From NCBI GenBank assembly GCA_041751425.1, contig JBGSXL010000006.1:1-64000 (forward strand): 64,000 bases of DNA, read 5' to 3'. Shown piece after piece: positions 1 through 8,390 of the stretch. This stretch comes from JAVVEG01 sp041751425. Its GTDB lineage: Bacteria; Pseudomonadota; Gammaproteobacteria; Pseudomonadales; Pseudohongiellaceae. The notes beneath the pieces were generated by a model, which saw nothing but the letters and a program-made list of their open reading frames with translations, was not told the origin of the DNA and made no database searches. Made by a program: the position numbers and the translations under genes. Position 1 is the stretch's first letter. Each line of letters begins with the position of its first letter.

Positions 1-1
1 T

Positions 2-1054
2 CCTTTGCTCCGCGCTTGGTTACGCAGGTTGCAGGAAGCCGGTGTAAAACTGCACACCCGACATCGCTGGCTGGGGTGGGAGGTTGGGAATGCCCAAGCC
101 GGTGAGCACGCCAAGAGCATCCAGACTAAAACGGTGGGTCAACCGCAGCAGGCGCCGCTTGTACATAAATTCGAAACCCCTGGGGGCGCAATTCAGGTGC
201 AGGCTCAGGTCACCATACTGGCCATGGGGGGCAGCAGTTGGACCAGGCTGGGAACCAATGGCCGCTGGGCAGAGCAACTTATCAGCAAAGGTCTGGAGTG
301 CGCGGCATTCAGGCCCGCTAACTGCGGGTTCAATTATGCCTGGAGTGCGCATATGCGGGAGCGTTTCGCAGGAGCACCGTTGAAGGACGTCCGTCTGAAG
401 CTGCAAACTACAAACAAGGAATTTGACCAGAAGGGAGAGGCCTTGATAAGCATCCATGGCATTCAGGGTGGTTTGGTTTATCTCGCTTCACGGTGGATTC
501 GTGAGCAAGTTGAAAACGCAGGAGAGGCGACAATTCATTGGGATCTGGTTCCCGGTAAAACCAACGAGTTTGTACTCGATGCGTTGAATCTGCGTCGCAG
601 GAAAGAGACCCTGAGCAATGTCTTACGCAAGCGCCTGGGCATTTCTGGTGTGAAGATAGCGCTGCTGCATGAGCTGGCGAAGGATAAGATCAGCAATAAC
701 GAAACCCTGGCACTTGCGCTGAAGAGCCTGCCACAGCGATTACTCACTGCACGTCCTTTGGATGAAGCAATCAGCACCGCCGGTGGATTGAAGTTTTCTG
801 AGTTAACCGAAGGGCTGATGCTGAAGCAATATCCTGGAATTTTTTGTGCGGGAGAAATGCTGGATTGGGAAGCTCCCACTGGCGGTTATTTATTGCATGC
901 GAGTATTGCCAGTGGTTTGGTGGCCGGAAAAAATGCGGTGCGATTTATTCACGCACATGGAAATAAACAAAGTGCGCATCGATATCCTGACGAATCTGAA
1001 AGTTGTATTCACGCAAATCCAGGCGGTCAAACAACTCCTGATAATGCGGGCTGA
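2..1054 (+). CDS. BaiN/HI0933-type FAD flavoprotein, 5'-truncated
   Basis: C-terminal part of a two-dinucleotide-binding-domain flavoprotein of the HI0933/BaiN family (predicted NAD(P)/FAD oxidoreductase, cytoplasmic). The frame is open to the left edge, so the N-terminal Rossmann GxGxxG is outside the window. What remains shows the FAD-domain segment TILAMGGSSW and the family C-terminal block FCAGEMLDWEAPTGGYLLH followed by ASGLVAGKNA. The conserved domain ends near base 940. A further 37 or so residues, rich in H, N, P and S and unlike the family, run to the stop at 1052-1054, wholly antisense to the end of the cyclase gene. The substrate is not known for this family in general. Confidence 0.85.
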   Translation, partial: PLLRAWLRRLQEAGVKLHTRHRWLGWEVGNAQAGEHAKSIQTKTVGQPQQAPLVHKFETPGGAIQVQAQVTILAMGGSSWTRLGTNGRWAEQLISKGLECAAFRPANCGFNYAWSAHMRERFAGAPLKDVRLKLQTTNKEFDQKGEALISIHGIQGGLVYLASRWIREQVENAGEATIHWDLVPGKTNEFVLDALNLRRRKETLSNVLRKRLGISGVKIALLHELAKDKISNNETLALALKSLPQRLLTARPLDEAISTAGGLKFSELTEGLMLKQYPGIFCAGEMLDWEAPTGGYLLHASIASGLVAGKNAVRFIHAHGNKQSAHRYPDESESCIHANPGGQTTPDNAG

Positions 1055-2327
1055 GTGAGTTGTAGATTACTTCCTGTACGATCAAAATATTGTAGTCGAT
1101 GAGCCCCAGTGAATTGGCTCTTGCGCGTATGACTTCCTCGATGACAGAGTGTTTACGAATTTCCTCATAACGATACGCCTGTACCAACGCCTCGCCGTAG
1201 AGGTCGTAGGATTTGATGCCGCTGCTCTGGAATGTTCCCTGCACTGAGTTGAAAGCCATGCCCATGGCAGCCTTGATTGGTCTGGCATAGTTGAACTTCT
1301 TCACTTCCGCGTTGAAAGCACGAATCATTATCAGTGCCGTTTCCAGGGCGTGATCTGCCAATGAATCAGTTTTGTCAGTTAAAAAAGGATAACCGATAGA
1401 GCTGATGAAACCGTCACCAGTCTCTTTCAATCTGAACGCTCTGGATTTCAGCGGATTATGCTGGTATCCCATCATGCAAATCTGTGAAAACGCACGAAAC
1501 ACATCCAACAGAAACAGCTTCGTTTTCTCATGCTTGATTTCGCTGGAGCGCTGTATATCGAATACATTGATAATTGCCCGGCCTTTTTCGACGGGCATGG
1601 TGTCTTCCAACTGGTCGCCTGCCTTGATCATGGCCAGTTGGTGCGGGTATACCAGTTTGGACAGCTGCTTATACAGGTGCTGGCGAGTGTCCGCGTCGAT
1701 GGATTTATAGTAGAAACGCATCTGAATGCGCATGAAGAATATCCAGCTGAATATAGTGCCAGCCATGTAACCTTCGACTACCTGAACGGGGTTCAACAAC
1801 AGATATTCGGGGTTAATCATGAAAATCAGGGCAGCACATGTGAGTGTAAAGATTGTGTTTCTGATAAGGGTTATTCTAAAAGAGGTATGGTACGAGAAGG
1901 CGGTAGTCATCAATATCACGAAATTGATCTGTCCGGACAATTCCAGATATACCGACGATTGCTCCAGCAGACTGAGTTCCTCATTGAACACATACTTGAG
2001 CGCCAGGCAGAAGCCCAGAATAATGCTCAGGCAGATTACATCGAGCACCACTCTCGAGTACTTTTCAAACTTCGCATAAATTAACGTGATGAATGGAAAG
2101 AGCAGGAACAAAAGGATAGGGACGGTGTAGGTGAACAGAGTATAGATGGCATCCGGATTACTTACGGCTTGCTGCCGCTGGTAAGTCATCACAGAAACTA
2201 CAATAAGCAGTAAAGCAGCGGATTTGCCAGACCATCCGGAAATCGCTAATGAGGCTTCGTCCCTGAGTTCATCCCGAAACTCTTTAATATGCTCCTTGCT
2301 GTAGTCAGAGTATCTATCTGAGCTCAT
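945..2327 (-). CDS. Membrane class III adenylate/guanylate cyclase
   Basis: 460 residues. The first ~210 contain about six hydrophobic membrane spans (residues ~35-200). The C-terminal half is a class III nucleotidyl cyclase domain, expected to make cAMP or cGMP in the cytoplasm. Metal-binding aspartates are visible as D257 (INVFDIQRSS) and D305 (KETGDGF). In the late motif, canonically GxxVNxAxR, the protein has G378-EALVQAY-R386: the arginine is kept, but by my alignment the transition-state asparagine position is V382. Activity or nucleotide specificity may therefore differ. The gene is convergent with and overlaps the flavoprotein, and is divergent from the methyltransferase gene. No lid or sensor domain other than the membrane part is recognised. 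Confidence 0.8.
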   Translation of the reverse strand: MSSDRYSDYSKEHIKEFRDELRDEASLAISGWSGKSAALLLIVVSVMTYQRQQAVSNPDAIYTLFTYTVPILLFLLFPFITLIYAKFEKYSRVVLDVICLSIILGFCLALKYVFNEELSLLEQSSVYLELSGQINFVILMTTAFSYHTSFRITLIRNTIFTLTCAALIFMINPEYLLLNPVQVVEGYMAGTIFSWIFFMRIQMRFYYKSIDADTRQHLYKQLSKLVYPHQLAMIKAGDQLEDTMPVEKGRAIINVFDIQRSSEIKHEKTKLFLLDVFRAFSQICMMGYQHNPLKSRAFRLKETGDGFISSIGYPFLTDKTDSLADHALETALIMIRAFNAEVKKFNYARPIKAAMGMAFNSVQGTFQSSGIKSYDLYGEALVQAYRYEEIRKHSVIEEVIRARANSLGLIDYNILIVQEVIYNSLSPHYQELFDRLDLREYNFQIRQDIDAHFVYFHVRE

Positions 2328-2572
2328 TGTTGTTCTATATTCATTGATATGGCTCTTGGCGTTTTTCGCTCTTTTGCTGGTGCTGGTTCAGATTTCCGGG
2401 CTGATTATACAGCAAAGCAGCATATGATCAATTATCTTATATTTCAGTATGTTAAACCTTGCTGGCTGTTTCGGCAGTAAGCAGCAATGGATTTTGAGAA
2501 GTAGTTCAATTATGTTGTCGCTGGGTGGTGTGATGATGCGCTTGAATCAAGGACAAGTTTTGTTTAAATAGG

Positions 2573-3145
2573 ATGCTTTTGCTTATGTGGATCCATTTGA
2601 TTTTGTACGGCCTGATAGTTGCGAGTCTGATCTGGGGAAGATTCCGGTTTTTTAAAGTAAGTGGCGGAACCCCAAGAGTCAGCGTAGTTCTTTACGATTT
2701 TGCAGTTGCTATCCAGATACTGGTTACCTTCTACTATATGATCAGCACTGCTTATGTACCCCCGCTTTTGGTTTATTTTTGCTCCGCGCTCTACCTGCTT
2801 GGGCTCTTGCTGTTCTGGTGGGCGATTGTGACAGCAAAGAGTCTGGATTTCGCTTTCAGCGATAAAGTAGGTAGCATTATTACAACGGGGCCGTTCAAAA
2901 TTGTCCGACATCCCTTCTACGTATCCTATATTTTGGTCTGGTTCAGCAGCAGTTTGTTGTTTAACTTGGCAATTTTGTGGATTACACTGTTTTACCTGAT
3001 AGTTTTCTACTTCCTTTCCGCAAGCAAGGAAGAGAAGGTTATCTTGAAAAGCGTGTACTCCACAGAGTATGAAAAATATATAAAAAATGTAGGAATGTTC
3101 CTACCAAGGATAAGTAAATGGATGCCATCCAGTTCAGAACCCTGA
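2573..3145 (+). CDS. ICMT/PEMT-like membrane methyltransferase
   Basis: 190-residue integral membrane protein with about five hydrophobic spans. The C-terminal block GPFKIVRHPFYVSYI followed by a late glutamate pair (SASKEEKVI) and YEKYIKNV is the SAM-binding signature of the isoprenylcysteine carboxyl methyltransferase/phospholipid methyltransferase superfamily. The bacterial substrate is unknown. Two starts are possible: ATG 2573 (little ribosome-site sequence) or ATG 2585, four codons in, with AGGA about 10 nt upstream; the second fits better. The 3' end overlaps the next gene by 28 bp, so the two are probably co-translated. Confidence 0.75.
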   Translation: MLLLMWIHLILYGLIVASLIWGRFRFFKVSGGTPRVSVVLYDFAVAIQILVTFYYMISTAYVPPLLVYFCSALYLLGLLLFWWAIVTAKSLDFAFSDKVGSIITTGPFKIVRHPFYVSYILVWFSSSLLFNLAILWITLFYLIVFYFLSASKEEKVILKSVYSTEYEKYIKNVGMFLPRISKWMPSSSEP

Positions 3146-3738
3146 CCAATGAAGTAGATATTGAAAAGTTCCTGTGCAAGTTCGAAAGTTATGTAAGAGT
3201 GAAACTCCCTTACGACTACACTTCCAGAAGTCGAGTAGTGGCTGGTTTTAAGGGCGAGGAAATGGTTGCCGGTTATATGCTGGTAACGAAACCTGATTTC
3301 AGAAGTTTGATGTTTCTTCCTGATGAAGTAAAACAGAATCACGAATTCTTCAAGAACGATCAATATGAAATGATGGAAGTGAATGGATTCTGGATTGGAG
3401 CCAGTGTCAAGACGGCTGCAGATCGCTTTCAGGTGTGGATGAATTTGTTCTGGGATACTTTTAAATCCAAGAAAGAATATATTCTCATGATGACAGACTT
3501 GCGAAATGAGAATACCAAACACCTGTATAGTCTGACGGGCGACACAGTACTTTACGAAGGTCCAACCATGGTTATGGCCGGTGCAAAAACTCACGCAGGT
3601 ATTCGTTTGAGTTATACAAAGCGTTGGCAGTTGCTGTTGAATATTCCCAAGTACTATATGGAATACAAGAGCAGAGAAAAACGCTTCAACAAGCGTATCA
3701 AAGAACGCGAGTTCGCTAGAATGGCAAAAGCAAGTTAG
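3118..3738 (+). CDS. Conserved hypothetical protein, possibly acyltransferase-like
   Basis: 206 residues, no signal peptide or membrane span, basic C-terminal tail (from ~residue 185: KSREKRFNKRIKERE). I do not recognise the family. The alternating strand/helix pattern, with an N-terminal segment of the type seen in GNAT/acyl-transferase folds (VVAGFKGEEMVAGYML), is suggestive only. It starts inside the preceding methyltransferase gene (28-bp overlap), pointing to a common mRNA and perhaps a common substrate with it. Codon use looks like its neighbours. The function is unassigned. Confidence 0.6.
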   Translation: MDAIQFRTLTNEVDIEKFLCKFESYVRVKLPYDYTSRSRVVAGFKGEEMVAGYMLVTKPDFRSLMFLPDEVKQNHEFFKNDQYEMMEVNGFWIGASVKTAADRFQVWMNLFWDTFKSKKEYILMMTDLRNENTKHLYSLTGDTVLYEGPTMVMAGAKTHAGIRLSYTKRWQLLLNIPKYYMEYKSREKRFNKRIKEREFARMAKAS

Positions 3739-3776
3739 GAAGGAATTTTTCCTGCTCCTGCACCGGAATACACGCC

Positions 3777-3801
3777 GGCAGGGTGTTAATGACACCCTGC
3801 C
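3777..3801. terminator. Perfect 10-bp hairpin
   Basis: GGCAGGGTGT and its exact reverse complement ACACCCTGCC flank a 5-nt loop (TAATG). It lies 39 bp after the stop of the preceding + strand gene and is followed by a weak T-run (CTTTT at about 3808). It may terminate the methyltransferase/unknown operon. The short T-run makes intrinsic termination uncertain. Confidence 0.45.
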
Positions 3802-3854
3802 ACCGGGCTTTTACCAGAAACGCATCAATTTGTTTAAGAAGTCGGAGAGTAACC

Positions 3855-4115
3855 GTGGCGCAAGATAAAATTAAACTTCTTTTAAGTCAGCTGCAGGAAG
3901 AGTTGAGCAAAACAGAAGAAGTAGATGAAGAAACGTTTGCGTTGGTCAAGCGACTGGATCAGAACATCGACGAGTTGATTGAGTCAACAGAGCAGCAAAA
4001 CAGTCCGCTTCTGGATGACGCTATTGCGCTGGAGGCGCGGTTCGCCGCGAATCATCCGGTGGCTGAGAAACTATTACGGGAATTGATTGATAGCCTTAGT
4101 CGAATAGGCATTTAA
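3855..4115 (+). CDS. DUF4404 family protein
   Basis: 86-residue acidic, helical cytoplasmic protein starting at GTG 3855, chosen because GGAGAG lies 5 nt upstream; a longer in-frame reading from 3783 has no family support. The pattern KIKLLLSQLQEEL ... VDEETFALVKRL ... FAANHPVAEKLLRELIDSL followed by SRIGI at the end matches the DUF4404 profile as I remember it. The role is unknown. Members are small coiled-coil-like proteins found across Pseudomonadales. It is convergent with holA, separated by 30 bp. Confidence 0.75.
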   Translation: MAQDKIKLLLSQLQEELSKTEEVDEETFALVKRLDQNIDELIESTEQQNSPLLDDAIALEARFAANHPVAEKLLRELIDSLSRIGI

Positions 4116-4145
4116 CTTTGCAGAACCGGGAATAACAGACAGGGG

Positions 4146-5201
4146 TCACGAAGCTCGATGCGTAATAGCGGTTTGTGTACCTGACATTAGCAGCACAAGG
4201 TTGGATAACTCTCGCCAAGGATCGGTTTGCAATAATCCCTTTACTGCATGATCTACGCGCATGGCCTGCTGCAAAAGCCGATGCAAAGTCGCGGCGTTAA
4301 GTCGTTCCAGCGCTGCCTTAACTACAGCCTTGCGATTACTCCATACACGTTCACTCTCCATAACAGCAGTAATACTCTGTCCTTTTTCCACTCTGACAGC
4401 CATTTGTGTAAGGTTGCGTATTTCCTTGCTGATCATGGCGAGAATCATCAGCGGTTCGCTGCCATCGGCGGCAAGTCCCTGCATGACTTTTATCGCCCGT
4501 GCGCTATCTCCGGCCAGCGTTGCATCTACCAGCGTAAAAACATTATAGCGAGAGCTATTGGCAACCATTTGCGCCACTGCTCTGCTATCGAGTGTGATAG
4601 ATGTGCCCTCTACGAATCCGGGTCCTTTTAAGAGTAACGCCAGCTTTTCAATCTCCTGGTCAGCCGCAAGCAGGTTACCTTCTACACGGTCAGCGAGCAG
4701 AGATACCGCCTCGCGGTCAGCTTCGATGCCGTGTTGCAGCAGTCGATCGCCAATCCAGTGAGGAAGGCTTTTAGTATCAACCGGCCAAATCTGGATATGG
4801 GCTCCTTGCTTTTCCAGAGCCTGAAACCACTTGGTTGCGGTGGTGGCCTTTTCAATTTTGGGACTTACGATCAACAGCACATTATCAGGATTCGGGGAGG
4901 TCAGATAATTCTTCAACGCGCTCTTGGCATTTTCATCAAGTTTGGCTGAGCGAAGGCGCAACTCAATAATCTTCTTTGCGGCAAAAAGTGATAGGTTGCT
5001 GTCGGATTGCTGCAGGTTATGCCAATCGAAATTGCTCTCTACGAAAAACTGCTCCCGTTCGGTAAAATCTAGCTTGCGGCAGTGGGTTCGGATCAGATCA
5101 GTGCTTTCCTGAACTAGTAATGGTTCATCGCCGGAAACCCAGTACATTGGCAGCAAAGATTTCTGCAAATGGGTGGCGAGCTGTTCGGCACGTAGTTGCA
5201 T
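4146..5201 (-). CDS. holA: DNA polymerase III subunit delta
   Basis: 351 residues, the usual length for HolA. Delta is the clamp-loader subunit that opens the beta clamp. The N-terminal block contains the beta-wrench-like LLPMYWVSGDEPLLVQE and later NVLLIVSPKIEKATTATKWF. The AAA+ lid follows, with the C-terminal collar helices around RVDHAVKGLLQTDPWRELSNL. It lies last in the leuS-lptE-holA run, 6 bp after lptE, the standard gammaproteobacterial order. Confidence 0.93.
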   Translation of the reverse strand: MQLRAEQLATHLQKSLLPMYWVSGDEPLLVQESTDLIRTHCRKLDFTEREQFFVESNFDWHNLQQSDSNLSLFAAKKIIELRLRSAKLDENAKSALKNYLTSPNPDNVLLIVSPKIEKATTATKWFQALEKQGAHIQIWPVDTKSLPHWIGDRLLQHGIEADREAVSLLADRVEGNLLAADQEIEKLALLLKGPGFVEGTSITLDSRAVAQMVANSSRYNVFTLVDATLAGDSARAIKVMQGLAADGSEPLMILAMISKEIRNLTQMAVRVEKGQSITAVMESERVWSNRKAVVKAALERLNAATLHRLLQQAMRVDHAVKGLLQTDPWRELSNLVLLMSGTQTAITHRAS

Positions 5202-5207
5202 GATTTT

Positions 5208-5711
5208 TCAACCGTCGTTGGCAACGGATTGCAGGCGTCTGATCAGTTGGTCAACAAGCTCCTGGCGCATCTCTGCGCGCAGCAGTTCCATCTCGCTGCT
5301 ACTACCCGCAATATTGGCAATATCTTCAAAATAGGTTTTCTGCACGTTGATGATTTCCGGCCCCAGCAACAATTCGCCTGCACGATTGTGCAGCTCGACG
5401 TTCACGGCTGAGCTCAATTCGTACTGTGCGGCGCTGGCTCGGCCGGTAACTGAAATCTGCCGGACGCTGTGTTCTTCCTGTCCTACCGTCAATGTGTAAT
5501 CAGCATCGTTGTCGCCAATATCCACATCAATACTGTTGAGAGTGCTTCTTAGTGCGCGTGCGAACGGGGAATTTTCCTGCTGCAGGTTCAAGGCAAGCTG
5601 GGTGACTGATAATTGTGATGTCTGACTGCCGCGCAACGTAAATCCGCAACCACTGAGCAGGATGATCAGACAGGCGATCACTAACAACCGAACAGACGTC
5701 ATCAAACGCAT
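5208..5711 (-). CDS. lptE: LPS-assembly lipoprotein LptE
   Basis: 167-residue outer-membrane lipoprotein that plugs and assembles the LptD barrel for LPS export. The signal peptide MRLMTSVRLLVIACLIILLS leads to the lipobox LSGC with the family hallmark CGFTLRG directly after the lipidated cysteine. The remainder has the LptE alpha/beta layout, with a C-terminal amphipathic helix (SSEMELLRAEMRQELVDQLI). It sits 25 bp downstream of leuS and 6 bp upstream of holA, probably one operon. Confidence 0.93.
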   Translation of the reverse strand: MRLMTSVRLLVIACLIILLSGCGFTLRGSQTSQLSVTQLALNLQQENSPFARALRSTLNSIDVDIGDNDADYTLTVGQEEHSVRQISVTGRASAAQYELSSAVNVELHNRAGELLLGPEIINVQKTYFEDIANIAGSSSEMELLRAEMRQELVDQLIRRLQSVANDG

Positions 5712-5736
5712 ATTTTTCTCAGCTTCTTAGGTCGAT

Positions 5737-8247
5737 TCAATCCGCAACAACGATATTTACCAGTTTGCCTGGAACAACAATGATCTTACGAATGTTTGCG
5801 CCATCAGTGTATTTCCGCACGTGCTCGTGGTCGAGCGCCAATTTCTCCAACGCGGATTTTTCGATGTTCTTCTCTACTTCAAAACGGGCTCTCAGCTTGC
5901 CGTTAACCTGCACAACTATTTGTACGGAATCCTGTTGCAACGCGCTGCGGTCTACACTCGGCCATGCGCTGTCAATGACGGCTTCTGTGTGTCCCATCTG
6001 CAACCACAGTACATGACTGAAGTGAGGAACGATAGGCGCCAGAACTTGCACAATAATGCTTAGCGCTTCATTGACAACGCTGTTGTCCAATATTCGAGTT
6101 TCGACATCGTTGCAATCCGCGCTTTGCTCAAGGAATTTGTGCAAAGTATTGACCAGTTCCATCACGGCAGCAATTGCTGTATTGAAAGTCTGTCGTCTCG
6201 CGCAATCATCCGTGACTTTCTCCAATGTACTGTGAGTTTTATAGCGCAACTGCTTTTGTTCTGCGTTCAGTTTATCAGCCTGCAAAGCAGTGGTATTGGT
6301 ATGGTCATGGCTGGCAATGGTGCGCCACAGTTTGCGCAGAAAACGGTACCCACCTTCCACACCGCTGTCCGACCATTCCAGGGTCTGGTCCGGAGGCGAT
6401 GCAAACATCATAAAAAGTCGCACGGTGTCGGCGCCATATTTCTCGATCAGTGGTAATGGATCGACCGTATTACCTTTAGATTTTGACATTTTGCTGCCGT
6501 CTTTCAATACCATGCCCTGCGTGAGCAAGCGGGCAAACGGCTCATCACTGTTCAGTAATCCTTCATCGCGCAGCAATTTGTGGAAAAAGCGGGCATACAA
6601 TAAGTGCAGAATGGCATGCTCAACTCCGCCAACATATTGATCCACAGGCAACCAATAATCAGCGCGCTTGTCCAGCATACCATCGCTTAAATCGCGACAG
6701 GCAAAACGCGCATAGTACCAGGACGACTCCATAAAGGTGTCAAAGGTATCTGTTTCACGTTGTGCATCGCCGCCGCAGGCCGGACACTTCGCTTCGTAGA
6801 ACGAAGGCATTTTTTTCAATGGTGAACCGGACTCATCAAACTCGACATCTTCAGGCAATAACACGGGCAGATCTTTTTCCGGCACAGCGACCGGACCACA
6901 ATCCGGGCAATTGATGATGGGGATTGGTGCGCCCCAATAGCGTTGCCTGGAGACGCCCCAATCACGCAAGCGGAAGTTGACGACTTTCTCGCCTTTGTTG
7001 CGTTGCTTCAGCCAGGCTTCGATTCGATCAAACGCATCCTGAAAATGCAGACCATCAAATTCGCTGGAGTTGATCAAGATACCTTTGTCGGTGAAAGCCG
7101 CTGACTCAAGATCACACGCTGCAGTTGCAGCATCGGCAGGGCGAATCACTTGTTTGATGGGCAGGCCATATTTACGGGCGAACTCGTAGTCGCGTTGATC
7201 GTGTGCGGGTACTGCCATCACCGCGCCGGATCCGTAGCTCATCAGCACGAAATTTGCGATGTAGATAGGTAAAAGTTCGCCAGTGACAGGATGGATTGCC
7301 TGCAAACCGGTTGGCTTGCCCAGCTTCTCCATTGTGGCCATTTCAGCTTCTGCCATTTTGATATTGGTTTGCTGACGAACGAATTCCGCGAGTTCGGGAT
7401 TGTTCTCAGCGGCCAGTAAAGCCAATGGATGCTGCGGTGCTACAGCGACATAGGTGACTCCCATCAGGGTATCCGGGCGCGTTGTATAAACAGACATACT
7501 GCGATATTGCTCGGCTGTCTGCGCGGCTACGTCAAAGCTCAGCTCAATACCTTCTGAACGGCCAATCCAATTGGATTGCATCACACGTACTTTCTCCGGC
7601 CACTCATCCAGCTTGCTTAAATCGTCCAGCAATTCCTGAGCGTAGTCGGTAATTTTGATAAACCACTGTGGAATCTTGCGGCGCTCGACCAGTGCCCCTG
7701 AGCGCCAACCCCGGCCATCAACCACCTGCTCATTAGCCAGCACTGTCTGATCCACCGGGTCCCAATTCACTTCCGCTTCTTTTTTGTATACCAGGCCTTT
7801 GGCAAACAGGCGTGTGAAAAACCACTGCTCCCAGCGGTAATAGTCCGGGTGGCAGGTGGCGATCTCGCGATCCCAGTCATAGGCATAGCCAAGTTGCTGC
7901 AATTGCTTGCGCATATAATCGATATTGCTGTAAGTCCACTTCGCTGGTGCTACCTTGCGTTGCATTGCGGCATTTTCCGCGGGTAGCCCGAATGCATCCC
8001 ACCCCATGGGTTGCAGGACGTTCTTGCCCTGCATGCGCTGGAAACGGCTGATAACATCGCCGATAGCGTAATTGCGCACATGTCCCATATGCAGGTGACC
8101 ACTGGGATAAGGGAACATGGACAGGCAGTAGAATTTTTCCTTGCTGCTGTCTTCAACCACCTTGAAACTTTTGTGGGTCTGCCAATACTGTTGGGCGGCA
8201 GCTTCCACTGCCTGTGGTGAATATTGATCGTCGTTTATTGTGTCCAT
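5737..8247 (-). CDS. leuS: Leucyl-tRNA synthetase
   Basis: 836 residues (E. coli 860). It charges tRNA-Leu. The class Ia HIGH motif is HLHMGH at residues 51-56 after MFPYPSG. The CP1 editing domain follows, with YTTRPDTLMGVTY, and the KMSKS loop is KMSKSKGNTVDPLP in the C-terminal third. The zinc region CPDCG/CPACGG is present. A C-terminal anticodon and leucine-specific domain ends in ANIRKIIVVPGKLVNIVV. It is followed by lptE and holA in the same orientation. Confidence 0.97.
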   Translation of the reverse strand: MDTINDDQYSPQAVEAAAQQYWQTHKSFKVVEDSSKEKFYCLSMFPYPSGHLHMGHVRNYAIGDVISRFQRMQGKNVLQPMGWDAFGLPAENAAMQRKVAPAKWTYSNIDYMRKQLQQLGYAYDWDREIATCHPDYYRWEQWFFTRLFAKGLVYKKEAEVNWDPVDQTVLANEQVVDGRGWRSGALVERRKIPQWFIKITDYAQELLDDLSKLDEWPEKVRVMQSNWIGRSEGIELSFDVAAQTAEQYRSMSVYTTRPDTLMGVTYVAVAPQHPLALLAAENNPELAEFVRQQTNIKMAEAEMATMEKLGKPTGLQAIHPVTGELLPIYIANFVLMSYGSGAVMAVPAHDQRDYEFARKYGLPIKQVIRPADAATAACDLESAAFTDKGILINSSEFDGLHFQDAFDRIEAWLKQRNKGEKVVNFRLRDWGVSRQRYWGAPIPIINCPDCGPVAVPEKDLPVLLPEDVEFDESGSPLKKMPSFYEAKCPACGGDAQRETDTFDTFMESSWYYARFACRDLSDGMLDKRADYWLPVDQYVGGVEHAILHLLYARFFHKLLRDEGLLNSDEPFARLLTQGMVLKDGSKMSKSKGNTVDPLPLIEKYGADTVRLFMMFASPPDQTLEWSDSGVEGGYRFLRKLWRTIASHDHTNTTALQADKLNAEQKQLRYKTHSTLEKVTDDCARRQTFNTAIAAVMELVNTLHKFLEQSADCNDVETRILDNSVVNEALSIIVQVLAPIVPHFSHVLWLQMGHTEAVIDSAWPSVDRSALQQDSVQIVVQVNGKLRARFEVEKNIEKSALEKLALDHEHVRKYTDGANIRKIIVVPGKLVNIVVAD

Positions 8248-8346
8248 TACATTTATTATCTTTTAGTAGTGTTCGTTCAGCTCTATTTGTTCAGTTCAAC
8301 TTATTCAATTCGTGCGGGGAAATGGCAAAGCGCTAAAGCATACCGC

Positions 8347-8379
8347 AGTGACTGCCCGACATACAGTGGGCAGTTCACT
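8347..8379. terminator. Hairpin between corC and leuS
   Basis: AGTGA-CTGCCC pairs with GGGCAG-(T bulge)-TCACT around a 10-nt loop, 12 bp beyond the corC stop. The six-T run lies on the + strand side, the wrong side for the minus-strand corC transcript. This may therefore be an attenuating hairpin or a terminator for antisense transcription. Confidence 0.4.
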
Positions 8380-8390
8380 TTTTTGCGGGC

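Noticed and set aside
3007..3795. 262-residue minus-strand open frame antisense to the methyltransferase/unknown pair
   Set aside because: Composition is that of an antisense shadow, with no recognisable domain; the + strand genes have family motifs and ribosome sites.
8270..8315. Apparent TTGTTCAG-like repeats upstream of leuS
   Set aside because: Too degenerate and out of register to call a tandem array like the three reported.
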